38,058 nucleotides of DNA from Gammaproteobacteria bacterium (GTDB lineage: Bacteria; Pseudomonadota; Gammaproteobacteria; Pseudomonadales; Azotimanducaceae). The stretch covers positions 1-38,058 of the forward strand of contig PAPD01000041.1 of assembly GCA_002708765.1 (NCBI GenBank), read 5' to 3'. The notes under the pieces were generated by a model, which was not told the DNA's origin, did not search any database, and saw only the letters and a list, made by a program, of their open reading frames with translations. The position numbers were made by a program, and so were the translations under genes. Position 1 is the first letter of the stretch. Every line of letters starts with the position of its first letter. Shown one piece after another: positions 1 through 7,344 of this stretch.

Positions 1-1
1 T

Positions 2-61
2 ACTATCGCAGCATTGATTCCGATGGTGATCTTCGGTTTATCTGACTTAGTGTCCGCTTAG
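2..61 (+). CDS. Possible C-terminal tail of a membrane protein (5' end outside window)
   Basis: Reading from base 2, an open frame runs from the window edge to a TAG at 59-61 and encodes 19 residues. They are largely hydrophobic (IAALIPMVIFGLSDLV), as expected for the last transmembrane helix of an inner-membrane protein. It would lie tail-to-tail with the glutamine synthetase gene, 10 bases away. The fragment is too short to assign a family, and an open frame of this length can occur by chance. Confidence 0.3.
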   Translation, partial: TIAALIPMVIFGLSDLVSA

Positions 62-71
62 TAAAGCAAAC

Positions 72-1079
72 TTAGGCTAACGCAGCACCTACTGTTTCAG
101 TCATAAGTGCAGCAACAACATAGGGATCTGCGTTGGCATTAGGCCGACGATCCTCAATGTATCCTTTCTGGTCTTGTGCAACTTGCCAAGGTACACGGAT
201 AGAAGCTCCACGATCTGAGACACCGTAACTGAACTGGTCATAGCGTTGGGTTTCGTGTTCTCCGGTTAATCTCTGGTCGTTCTCGGCTCCATATACACTT
301 ATATGCCGGTCGATATTTTTTCCGAATTCGTCACATATTCTGGTAAAGATATCTTCTTTTCCTGACTCTCTCATTTGTCCGTTGGAGAAATTGGCGTGCA
401 TCCCAGATCCGTTCCAGTCCAGTTTCCCGAAGGGTTTCGGGTGCCAGTTAATGGAGTAGCCGTATTTCTCTCCGGTTCTTTCAAGGATATACCTAGCAAT
501 CCAGGTCTCGTCACCAGCCTGTTTCGCTCCTTTAGCAAAAACCTGAAATTCCCATTGACCTGCCGCTACCTCGGCATTGATGCCTTCGAGATTTATCCCT
601 GCCTCTAGACACAGATCCATATGTTCTTCAACACAGTTTCTGCCAAACGCGTTTGCCGCACCTACCGAGCAGTAGTAAGGTCCTTGTGGCCCTGGAAAAC
701 CTCCTGGTGGAAACCCCGGAGGAAGATTGGTATCTATATCCCAAAGGAAATACTCCTGTTCGAACCCAAACCAGAAATCGTCGTCGTCGTCGTCAATGGT
801 GGCCCTGCCATTAGATTCGTGAGGAGTGCCATCGGCGTTGAGTACTTCAGTCATTACCAGGAAAGCATTTCTTCTATCAGGATCTGGGTACAAGGCCACG
901 GGCTTCAGTAAGCAGTCGGAAGCGCTGCCATCTGCCTGCTCAGTAGAACTTCCATCAAAAGACCACATCGGGCAATCTTCCAGAGTGCCACCGAAGTTGT
1001 CTCTAACCTGAGTTTTGCTTCGTAGGCTTTGGGTTGGCGCATAGCCGTCAAGCCAGATGTATTCGAGTTTTGCTTTCAT
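72..1079 (-). CDS. glnII: Glutamine synthetase, eukaryotic-type (GSII)
   Basis: ATP-dependent condensation of glutamate and ammonium to glutamine in the cytoplasm. The 335-residue length fits the short GSII class rather than the ~470-residue GSI class. Visible family segments are the N-terminal beta-grasp with WSFDGSST (about residues 39-46), FGFEQEYFLW (glutamate/metal site, about 104-113), the glycine/proline-rich PGGFPGPQGPYYCSVG loop, INAEVAAGQWEFQV, the WNGSGMHANFS nucleotide-site loop, and GEHETQRYDQFSYGVSDRG near the C-terminus. A run of Asp codons (about 97-101) precedes the FGFEQEY motif. GSII in proteobacteria is usually nitrogen-regulated. The upstream sigma-54-like promoter and tandem NtrC-like sites are listed separately. 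The gene appears to be transcribed alone. Confidence 0.95.
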   Translation of the reverse strand: MKAKLEYIWLDGYAPTQSLRSKTQVRDNFGGTLEDCPMWSFDGSSTEQADGSASDCLLKPVALYPDPDRRNAFLVMTEVLNADGTPHESNGRATIDDDDDDFWFGFEQEYFLWDIDTNLPPGFPPGGFPGPQGPYYCSVGAANAFGRNCVEEHMDLCLEAGINLEGINAEVAAGQWEFQVFAKGAKQAGDETWIARYILERTGEKYGYSINWHPKPFGKLDWNGSGMHANFSNGQMRESGKEDIFTRICDEFGKNIDRHISVYGAENDQRLTGEHETQRYDQFSYGVSDRGASIRVPWQVAQDQKGYIEDRRPNANADPYVVAALMTETVGAALA

Positions 1080-1190
1080 GATCTATTCTGCTCCTTGATT
1101 CGGAATAACTTCTTATTTATAAAAATTTCTTTTAGCGAAAATAGAGGTAGTCTGCCTCGTTGACTTTTTCACCAGTGCTGTCGTATGAGC

Positions 1191-1206
1191 AGCAATTTGT
1201 ATGCCA
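1191..1206 (-). promoter_or_regulatory. Sigma-54 (-24/-12) promoter for glnII
   Basis: On the minus strand this reads TGGCATACAAATTGCT. It has the invariant GG at -24, the GC at -12 and exactly 10 bases between them. The family consensus is TGGCAC-N5-TTGCW, so the -24 box has one mismatch (T for C). The expected transcription start is near 1180, giving a leader of about 100 bases before the glnII ATG (1077-1079). Position and orientation agree with the two NtrC-like sites upstream. Confidence 0.7.
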
Positions 1207-1268
1207 TTAATTAGAACTGATAAACCATTGTTTTTATATCTGTTTGTTTCGAAAGCCTCTAATTTTTA

Positions 1269-1285
1269 TGAACCAAAATGGTGCG
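1269..1285 (-). promoter_or_regulatory. NtrC-like enhancer site, promoter-proximal
   Basis: The plus strand reads TGAACC-AAAAT-GGTGCG. The classical NtrC consensus is TGCACC-N5-GGTGCA, so this matches 10 of 12 specified bases. Its centre (1277) is about 97 bases upstream of the predicted start near 1180. The companion site lies 40 bases further upstream on the same helix face. Confidence 0.6.
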
Positions 1286-1308
1286 ATATGAACATAGCCA
1301 ATAAAATT

Positions 1309-1325
1309 TGCACCATAAAGGCGCA
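1309..1325 (-). promoter_or_regulatory. NtrC-like enhancer site, promoter-distal
   Basis: The plus strand reads TGCACC-ATAAA-GGCGCA, matching 11 of 12 specified bases of the NtrC consensus TGCACC-N5-GGTGCA. The centre is at 1317, about 137 bases upstream of the predicted sigma-54 start. Paired strong sites at roughly this distance are the arrangement known for the E. coli glnA enhancer. Confidence 0.65.
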
Positions 1326-1406
1326 GGATAGCCAATTTACTGGAAAGGCAAATCAGTATAACTTGTCCACTCGTAAAACTTGTTGATCCTATAACAGAGA
1401 ATAATC

Positions 1407-2294
1407 GTGACAGAAAATTATCCGGTCAAGAATGTTCATTACAAGGGCTTTGCAACCGATTCTATTCGATGGGAAAGTTTCATTCCCCGCGATGATGATA
1501 TATTTATCTGTACTCCTTACAAATGTGGAACGACATGGAGTCAGGCGATCTGCGCATCTCTTATATTCCGTGACCCTGACCACGGAAAAAAGCCTGCAAT
1601 GATATCTCCATGGGTAGATTCTCATCTGAAGTCGATCGAGGCCATGAATCAAATGCTCGACAATCAGACCCACCGCCGTTTTTTTAAAACCCATACTCCG
1701 CTTGACGGAATCGATTATTATCCCTCTTGCACCTATATAGCGGTTTATAGAGATCCTAGAGACACCTATTTCTCATTACGCAATCATATCGAAAATATGA
1801 ATATGGATGTCCCTACTACATGGATGAGTGAAGATGTCGGGGAGAGCTTCAGAAAGTGGGCCGCGGAGCCAAATGTGGTGGGTGCTGCTGAATTGTTTAC
1901 GCTAGCGGAGCTTGTGCATCATTATCGAAGCTTCCGGAAATTTTCCGATCTCGCTAACGTTCATTTTTTTCATTACAGCGAACTAAAAGTAGACTTGAAC
2001 GGTCAGATGCAAAGGCTGGCTCAAATTCTGGATGTTAGTATCGAGTCCGAATTAATGTCTTCTTTGGTCGAAGCAGCCGAATTTGAATCTATGAAAAAGA
2101 AAGCTGAACAGTATGTGCCCGCTTCGGGTATGGAGATCTGGAAAGACGAAGGCAGGTTTTTCCATAAAGGTACCAGCGGGCAGTGGTTGGAGTTATCGGA
2201 AGAGGATCTGGAATTCTATTATCGCTGTATGGGTGAGTTAGTTGTGTCGGAAGATCTAGCCTGGTTGCAGGGTGGAACTGGCTTGGACAAATAG
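1407..2294 (+). CDS. Sulfotransferase (PAPS-dependent, SULT-like)
   Basis: Transfers sulfuryl from PAPS to a hydroxyl or amino acceptor; the substrate cannot be told from sequence. The 295 residues contain the cytosolic SULT signature set. The 5'-phosphosulfate loop reads TPYKCGTTW (residues 36-44), with Cys where PKSGTTW has Ser. KTHTPLDG carries the catalytic-type His (H96). YRDPRDTYFS (about 114-123) is the 3'-phosphate-binding segment, and the C-terminal KGTSGQW matches the GxxGxW element. The start is GTG at 1407, preceded by a weak purine-rich stretch. The gene stands alone, between divergent glnII and the Sia-like operon. Assignment to the family is secure; the role is not. Confidence 0.9.
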   Translation: MTENYPVKNVHYKGFATDSIRWESFIPRDDDIFICTPYKCGTTWSQAICASLIFRDPDHGKKPAMISPWVDSHLKSIEAMNQMLDNQTHRRFFKTHTPLDGIDYYPSCTYIAVYRDPRDTYFSLRNHIENMNMDVPTTWMSEDVGESFRKWAAEPNVVGAAELFTLAELVHHYRSFRKFSDLANVHFFHYSELKVDLNGQMQRLAQILDVSIESELMSSLVEAAEFESMKKKAEQYVPASGMEIWKDEGRFFHKGTSGQWLELSEEDLEFYYRCMGELVVSEDLAWLQGGTGLDK

Positions 2295-2466
2295 TAAAAA
2301 GAGTGTTTATTTCCTCCATAAAAAAAAATGCATAATTGTCTTCTACGAAGGATTGTGAGATCGTTAGTCTTCGTGAGTGCGGCTTCAGAAGAAACCGTCG
2401 ATTTGCGGTGTTGTCCTGAGCAATACCGAAAAAACGAAAAGTCCACAAATTAATTTCACGGAAAAC

Positions 2467-2859
2467 ATGATGTATAGAATAAGGTTACTCGTAACAAATG
2501 TATTGCTCGTAGCCGGACTGGTAGCGGGTTCGTCTTCATTTGCAGCCGACACTTATCTGACGGATGGTAAGGGGCCCTCCGGTAGCGATGTCAAGGTTTA
2601 TATCTCCAAAGTTCCGCCACTGAAATATCCTAGGAAAGCGCTTCGCTTAGGTGTGGAAGGATATGTCAGGCTGGGATTTGATGTAAGTGAAAAAGGCGAT
2701 CTGATAGATCTTCGGGTGATCGACGCAAAGCCCAGAGCTCTGTTTGATAAGGCAGCGATGCAGTTTATAACTGGAATGAAGTTTTTGGTTCCGAAAGAGG
2801 ATGGTCAATCAGTTCGGGCAAAAGATGCCGAATTTACCGTCAAGTTTCAACTGAACTGA
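2467..2859 (+). CDS. Exported TonB C-terminal-domain-like protein
   Basis: A 130-residue protein with a clear signal peptide: MMYRIRLL followed by a hydrophobic core and a likely SFA-A cleavage site near residue 25. The mature part is essentially one TonB-C-like domain: PPLKYPRKALRLGVEGYVRL with VRLGFDVSEKGDLIDLRV, then FDKAAMQFITGMKF, as in energy-transducing TonB family domains. There is no transmembrane stalk or proline-rich spacer, so it is unlikely to be a conventional TonB. The frame is open from 2377, but the start is placed at 2467 because the signal peptide begins there. Only 16 bases separate it from the SiaA-like gene, so it is probably the first gene of that operon. A periplasmic partner of the sensor domain is possible but inferred. 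Confidence 0.7.
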   Translation: MMYRIRLLVTNVLLVAGLVAGSSSFAADTYLTDGKGPSGSDVKVYISKVPPLKYPRKALRLGVEGYVRLGFDVSEKGDLIDLRVIDAKPRALFDKAAMQFITGMKFLVPKEDGQSVRAKDAEFTVKFQLN

Positions 2860-2875
2860 TAGCAGGATAGATTAG

Positions 2876-5131
2876 ATGACGATTAAGACAACAATAGTTC
2901 TCATCATACTAGGTGGTTTCTGCATTTTGTTTGGAGCAAATTTCTATTCTACGAATTTGCTTAATACTGCTAACCAGGAATATAGCTCAGATAATAGCCT
3001 CCAGACGTATACGTCTGCCTGGTTCAGTAACATGGATATTCAGTTTGAAAATAAGCTGTTGATTTATGATCCCCTTGAGGGAACGGCCGCCAAAGCAGAC
3101 CTTTGGGATTCAGACCTTGACGGGTTTGAGGGTACCGATGGACCCAACCCTCTTTTTAAAGCTCTGGTGGAAAAAGACGCAGAGTCGGCTGAATCGTTTT
3201 TCGGTAGTGTTTTTTCTGATCCGATATTCGAGGAGCAGTTAACTTTTGCGGTTGCATATGACCAGCGAGGCCTTCAGCTATATTGTGAATCAAGCCTTTA
3301 TGTTGTTGGTGTGGATCCTTGTTCCCAGTCTGCGCAGCCCGATTATTTTCTGAATTTCGGTTCTTTTGTGGAGTCTCTAGTGGACGGCTCCGTCCGCAGC
3401 GTGATAAAGATTAAGGATTTGTCAAATCAGAAGCCAGTATCAATTAACGATACCCTCGCGTTTTCATTAAAAGATGAAAACGACAAGACGTTAGGAATAA
3501 TTGTTCTCGGGCGAAACGTAATAGATAGCCTCGAGCAATTTTCAGAGAATTTTGAAATCGAAACTGCGATAGCGCTTGGAGATAGTGCGTTGACAGTTTA
3601 TGACTACTATGAAGAAGAAAAGCCGGATATTTTGCGACAGCTGGTCCGGACCGGGCTCGACCACGGGACAGAAAATGAGCTTTATCAGTATAGCTTTATT
3701 GATGATGTTTCTTCTCATCAGATTACTTCGATTCCTTTTAGCAAAAGCATCAGAGCAAGCGATCTCCGAATTCTTATATTTGCGGATCAGGAAGAACTAA
3801 TTACTACTTTAAGTCAGACCGAGGATACAACCATAATATTTTTCGTATTCCTTACCTTGCTGATTACTTTTTTCGTCTTCATGGTGACATCCGCTTCATT
3901 CAATAGAATAACTGGTGCTATTCAGGTTCTCGAGAAGATGGCGGATGGTGATCTTACAGTTACGACTAAGAGGACCCGGTCTTTGTTTAGCTCAAACAGG
4001 GATGAAGTCGGACGTCTGCAGAAATCCATAGAGAGTTATAGGCAGCACCGTATTGATGCTGAGGAAGATAGGATAAAACGCGCCAAGCGTCGTGATGAAA
4101 GAGACGAGATAATGTTTGAAAAAATGGCTCTTCTGTCGGATCAGCTTGAAGGGCAGTCTAAAGACATGTTGTTGAGCGAAATTTCTGATATGAAAGAGGC
4201 TCTTTCGACTGGAGACGATGAAACAAAAGAGACGGCTTCTATAGAGTTGATGTCCAGAGCTTTTTCTAAGATGTCAGACGAAGTTAATGCTCTTATTGCT
4301 GCCAGAACGCATGATTTGGTTGAAGCGAGGGACGAGATAAGCAGTTCGATCCGTTACGCGGCAAGGCTTCAGAATGCTCTGTTACCCAAATCGTTTCCCG
4401 GAGATTTTACGATTAATGTCGAGTGGAGGCCCCGAGATATGGTCGGTGGGGATATCTACTTTATCAAGGATCTTCCTGACAAGGTATATATTGCGGTAGT
4501 GGATTGTACTGGCCACGGTGTGCCTGGAGCTTTCCTATCTATTATAGCCAGAAGCCAGCTTGAAAAAGCGATTTTGGAGGATCAGTATCAGAGCGCTGGA
4601 CAGTATCTGTCGTTGGTTAATGATCTCCTGAGAGAGACTTTGTCGCGAGCGGACCAGAGTAATATGGGTGAGGAAGGCTTCGATGGAGGTGTCTGTATCT
4701 ACTTCAGGAAAGAAAAGCGTCTCGAATTTGCTGGAGCAAAAGCTTCGATCTTTAATGTTGATTCAGGGCATGCTGACGAAGTTGTCGGCGACAGAAAGTC
4801 GGTTGGTTCGACTAGAATGGCCAACGACTTCGAATTTACTACCCACGTCATAAGCGGTCATGAAGGCTCATTTGTTATGTTGACGGACGGTATTACAGAC
4901 GTTATGAGCCCTGAAGAAAGGCCAATTGCCTTTGGTCGTAGGCGCGTGCTGAAAATCCTTAGGGAATCTGTAAACAAGACTCCTGGTAATATAGTTAGTA
5001 ATATTATGACTAGCGTAGATCTTTATCGTGGTGGTGAGCCTTTGAGAGATGATCTTACCCTGCTAGCGTTTTCTCTGAAGGATGAAAATGATGATATCGA
5101 TGAGGCTGGAGCAGTGGGAGAGGAATCATGA
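2876..5131 (+). CDS. siaA: Membrane sensor with HAMP and PP2C/SpoIIE phosphatase domain (SiaA-like)
   Basis: Predicted inner-membrane serine/threonine phosphatase of a partner-switching pathway. Layout over 751 residues: TM1 about 5-25; a periplasmic region of about 290 residues, Cache-like in size and holding two Cys (137, 149) that could pair; TM2 about 318-341; HAMP about 342-395 with DGDLTV; a charged coiled-coil linker; SpoIIE-type PP2C domain about 505-733. Metal-site motifs are VGGDIY (D526), VVDCTGHGVPGAF (D543), MLTDGITD (D671) and RDDLTLLAF (D725/D726). In Pseudomonas, SiaA dephosphorylates SiaC. Here the stop overlaps the siaC start (ATGA), which supports the same pairing. Family assignment is strong; siaA naming rests on the operon. 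Confidence 0.88.
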   Translation: MTIKTTIVLIILGGFCILFGANFYSTNLLNTANQEYSSDNSLQTYTSAWFSNMDIQFENKLLIYDPLEGTAAKADLWDSDLDGFEGTDGPNPLFKALVEKDAESAESFFGSVFSDPIFEEQLTFAVAYDQRGLQLYCESSLYVVGVDPCSQSAQPDYFLNFGSFVESLVDGSVRSVIKIKDLSNQKPVSINDTLAFSLKDENDKTLGIIVLGRNVIDSLEQFSENFEIETAIALGDSALTVYDYYEEEKPDILRQLVRTGLDHGTENELYQYSFIDDVSSHQITSIPFSKSIRASDLRILIFADQEELITTLSQTEDTTIIFFVFLTLLITFFVFMVTSASFNRITGAIQVLEKMADGDLTVTTKRTRSLFSSNRDEVGRLQKSIESYRQHRIDAEEDRIKRAKRRDERDEIMFEKMALLSDQLEGQSKDMLLSEISDMKEALSTGDDETKETASIELMSRAFSKMSDEVNALIAARTHDLVEARDEISSSIRYAARLQNALLPKSFPGDFTINVEWRPRDMVGGDIYFIKDLPDKVYIAVVDCTGHGVPGAFLSIIARSQLEKAILEDQYQSAGQYLSLVNDLLRETLSRADQSNMGEEGFDGGVCIYFRKEKRLEFAGAKASIFNVDSGHADEVVGDRKSVGSTRMANDFEFTTHVISGHEGSFVMLTDGITDVMSPEERPIAFGRRRVLKILRESVNKTPGNIVSNIMTSVDLYRGGEPLRDDLTLLAFSLKDENDDIDEAGAVGEES

Positions 5132-5514
5132 AATTCGAAAAAACACAACGGACTCCGCTAGTTGAGCTATCTCCAGAGTCGTGTTTGATTAAGGGCGAGT
5201 GTTATCCGGAGAATATTGCCGAGTGGTCGGGACCCGTTCTAGAGTCTTTAAAACAGACGATGGTGGAAGCTGATTCTGAATTTAAAGTAGACATTGAATT
5301 GTATTATTTTAATAGTTCGTCTGCGAAGTTTCTGTTTGATTTTTTTGAGTTTCTTGAAGGAAGTTCGGAGGAAGGGAAGAAGATTAGAATCAACTGGAGA
5401 TATCGGGCAGAAGACGACACCATGCAGGAAGCCGGAGAGGATTTTCAAGAGGACATAACGGCATGTGAGTTTAATCTTGTCATTGTGGAGTATCCTAGCG
5501 AAGAGCAGGGTTGA
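5128..5514 (+). CDS. siaC: SiaC-family regulatory phosphoprotein (DUF1987)
   Basis: A 128-residue single-domain protein of the DUF1987/SiaC family, which has a STAS-like role as the switch protein in partner switching. Recognisable parts are CLIKGECYPENIAEWSGPVL (about 19-38) and LYYFNSSSAKFLFDFFEFLE (about 58-77). In characterised SiaC the phosphorylated residue is a Thr in the equivalent YxNTSS segment. Here that position appears to be Ser63. The ATG overlaps the siaA stop by four bases, indicating translational coupling, and GGGAGAGG upstream is a good ribosome-binding site. Known biology: unphosphorylated SiaC binds and activates a cyclase; the SiaB kinase phosphorylates it and SiaA reverses this. 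Confidence 0.9.
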   Translation: MKFEKTQRTPLVELSPESCLIKGECYPENIAEWSGPVLESLKQTMVEADSEFKVDIELYYFNSSSAKFLFDFFEFLEGSSEEGKKIRINWRYRAEDDTMQEAGEDFQEDITACEFNLVIVEYPSEEQG

Positions 5515-5574
5515 TTTCGGAAAAGCCAGACAACCCGATGATACTAAAATGAAGTTGTTAGAGTTGAGGTCCAG

Positions 5575-6111
5575 ATGGAAAGACGTAAAGATACATTAGG
5601 ATTGCATACCTTCATGCAGGACAGAAAAACGCTGTTTTGCTATTCGGGTCCACTGACCGAAGATCTTTTGACGACTATATCTAATCCCGTAAGGCATCAG
5701 CTTACGGATGGGGAGACTCAGGAAACAGTTTCGAAGCGAGTCTTCGGTGTTTTCATAGAACAAGCGCAGAATATAATCAGGTACTCTACCCAAAAGACCA
5801 AATCTACAGGCGACAGCATCGGCACTATAGCGATTAGTGTGGCTGAAGACGGGTTTCTTATTGAAGCGGTGAATTTAATTGACGAGACCAAAAAAGATGT
5901 TCTCGAGGCAACCCTTGTGGAGCTCAGCGTTGCAGATCAGAAAGCCCTGCGTCAGATGTACAAGCAAAGACTTAGGGACGGCCCCCCTAATGATTCAGAA
6001 GGAGCTGGGCTAGGGTTCATAGAAATGGCCAGGAGAGTTAAACGCTTCGAGTTTAATTTTGTAGAAGGACAAGAAGGTGCACTATTTGTTTATCGTGGTT
6101 GGGTTAGTTAG
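5575..6111 (+). CDS. siaB: SiaB-like kinase (DUF6272, anti-sigma-factor/HATPase-like)
   Basis: A 178-residue protein matching the pattern of SiaB-type kinases. An N-box-like helix FIEQAQNIIRYS (about 61-72) has the Glu and Asn expected for GHKL ATP/Mg binding, and GAGLGFIEMARR (about 143-154) is a glycine-rich ATP-lid segment. The predicted role is phosphorylation of SiaC. The ATG at 5575 has GAGG a few bases upstream. The gap after siaC is 60 bases, with the same orientation. Gene order here is A-C-B rather than the Pseudomonas A-B-C-D. The gene ends overlapping, by four bases, the end of the adenylate cyclase gene on the other strand. Confidence 0.85.
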   Translation: MERRKDTLGLHTFMQDRKTLFCYSGPLTEDLLTTISNPVRHQLTDGETQETVSKRVFGVFIEQAQNIIRYSTQKTKSTGDSIGTIAISVAEDGFLIEAVNLIDETKKDVLEATLVELSVADQKALRQMYKQRLRDGPPNDSEGAGLGFIEMARRVKRFEFNFVEGQEGALFVYRGWVS

Positions 6112-7175
6112 TCCTCTTTCTTTTCTTTTTCGGCAAAGCCGGAGTCATAAAAGAAATCGAGAGATTTCTGTCTTCTGAACTGTTCTATAGCGGTGATCGT
6201 GTCCTCGAGACTCGTCCTGGCATTGTCCAGTTCCTGGTCTGAAAGCCTGTTTAATATCAATGAGAGGCTTCTTTCGCCTAATTCGAGTGTAACAGCAGAA
6301 GAGCTTACGGACTTGAGAACCTTGAATGGTTTGAAGTTCCCTAGACCTTTTAGATAAATGGGGTCTAGCTCCGCCGCCTCTATTGATTCTTTTACCAGGT
6401 TATAGGTGTCCTCCGAAATATATATAGACCCGTTTTCGGCTGCCTCTTCTAGTCTCGATGCCTTGTTGACTGCTGAACCAATCGCTGTGTAGTCGAGTCT
6501 TGATTCACAGCCAAAATTTCCTACCGTAGCAAAACCCGTGTCAATTCCTATCCTCATTTGGAGTTGTTCTTTTAGTCCATAACGAACCCATTGGTCCGAA
6601 AGATTGTCCAATTCTTTTAACATTTCCAGGGCCATATTGACGCACTTGAGTGCGTCTTCCCGAACACCTTCTGTTTCAGGATCTCCGAAGAAGAGCATGA
6701 TTCCGTCTCCAATGTACTTATCTATTGTTGCACCGTAATCAAGTGCTATCTTTGTCATGGTTTCAAGATAAAGGTTAAGCAGGTCAGTCACGTCCTCTGA
6801 TTCCATGCTTTCCACGAAATTCGTGAAACCACACAAGTCAGAAAAAAAGACGGTGAGTTTTTTTCTTCGGCTTACCCTACTTCCTTGCCTCGAGCCAGTA
6901 AATATTGACTGGTATAGTTGTGGAGAAAGAAACTTTGATAACTGTGAGGACATTCCCTCTAATTGCTGATTGGTTTCCTGAGCCTCTTGCTTTAATTCGT
7001 TGAGGCGCTGCTCGTTTTTGTCGCTGAGTTTTATAATTCGTTTTGTTGTGCGTAGCAACTTGCTGTAGTTTTCTACAAGTGCTTTGTATTCATCTTTTCC
7101 TGCGTCTCCAGCTTCACTCTTTTTTTTTGCGGCGTTTAACACAGCGGTTTCTTGACTAAAGATATTTGTGTCCAT
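6108..7175 (-). CDS. Class III adenylate cyclase with N-terminal stalk helix
   Basis: A 355-residue soluble nucleotide cyclase. The catalytic domain spans about residues 105-290. Metal-binding aspartates are in FFSDLCGF (D113) and KYIGDGIM (D157). Base-selecting residues K153 and D228 (in LDYTAIG) favour ATP, and NKASRLE supplies the transition-state N237 and R241, so cAMP is the predicted product. Residues about 30-90 form a charged helix containing YSKLLRTTKRIIKLSDKNE. This resembles the stalk found ahead of catalytic domains in signalling proteins, including the SiaC-binding region of SiaD. A C-terminal segment (about 290-355) has no recognised domain. No membrane segment is seen. Position beside siaA-siaC-siaB suggests it is their output enzyme (inference). 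Confidence 0.9.
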   Translation of the reverse strand: MDTNIFSQETAVLNAAKKKSEAGDAGKDEYKALVENYSKLLRTTKRIIKLSDKNEQRLNELKQEAQETNQQLEGMSSQLSKFLSPQLYQSIFTGSRQGSRVSRRKKLTVFFSDLCGFTNFVESMESEDVTDLLNLYLETMTKIALDYGATIDKYIGDGIMLFFGDPETEGVREDALKCVNMALEMLKELDNLSDQWVRYGLKEQLQMRIGIDTGFATVGNFGCESRLDYTAIGSAVNKASRLEEAAENGSIYISEDTYNLVKESIEAAELDPIYLKGLGNFKPFKVLKSVSSSAVTLELGERSLSLILNRLSDQELDNARTSLEDTITAIEQFRRQKSLDFFYDSGFAEKEKKED

Positions 7176-7200
7176 AAATAAAGGCTCTTTTTTTACTAGG

Positions 7201-7344
7201 TCTGGTTTTTTGCAAACCGGACAACAATTAGCAACTTACAATGATCTACACCGTCCCACGAAATGTTTTAAAAATACACGGTCCGAGCAAGAATTGCACC
7301 TCAAACATGGCTACCTTTTTCTGCCATGTCTGGTAGATTGTAAG
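7201..7344. repeat. Nested inverted repeats in the cyclase / enoyl-CoA hydratase gap
   Basis: Three dyads lie between the divergent genes. One is an 8-bp stem with a G-T pair at 7201-7208/7214-7221. A second is ACATGGC (7305-7311) with GCCATGT (7323-7329). A third is the widely spaced CTTACAAT (7235-7242) with ATTGTAAG (7337-7344), which encloses the second. None is followed by a convincing T-run, so they are more likely operators or leader structure than terminators. Confidence 0.4.

Larger units (their letters stand above)
1080..1406. other. Intergenic region between glnII and the sulfotransferase gene
   Basis: This is the only gene-free stretch over 300 bases. It holds the minus-strand sigma-54 promoter and two NtrC-like sites described separately. 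The remainder is AT-rich. A 61-codon plus-strand frame at 1201-1386 has no homology I recognise and runs through the enhancer sites, so I do not call it a gene. I could not pick a convincing sigma-70 promoter for the sulfotransferase. Confidence 0.6.

Noticed and set aside
778-795. Short GTC/GAC trinucleotide repeat in glnII
   Set aside because: It simply encodes an Asp run ahead of the FGFEQEY motif and keeps the frame; acidic residues there are normal for GSII.
1201-1386. 61-codon plus-strand open frame upstream of the sulfotransferase gene
   Set aside because: It runs across the sigma-54 and NtrC-like sites, has no ribosome-binding site and its residues resemble no family I know.
2377-2466. 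Thirty extra N-terminal residues on the TonB-C-like protein
   Set aside because: They precede a clear signal peptide that begins at the MM at 2467.
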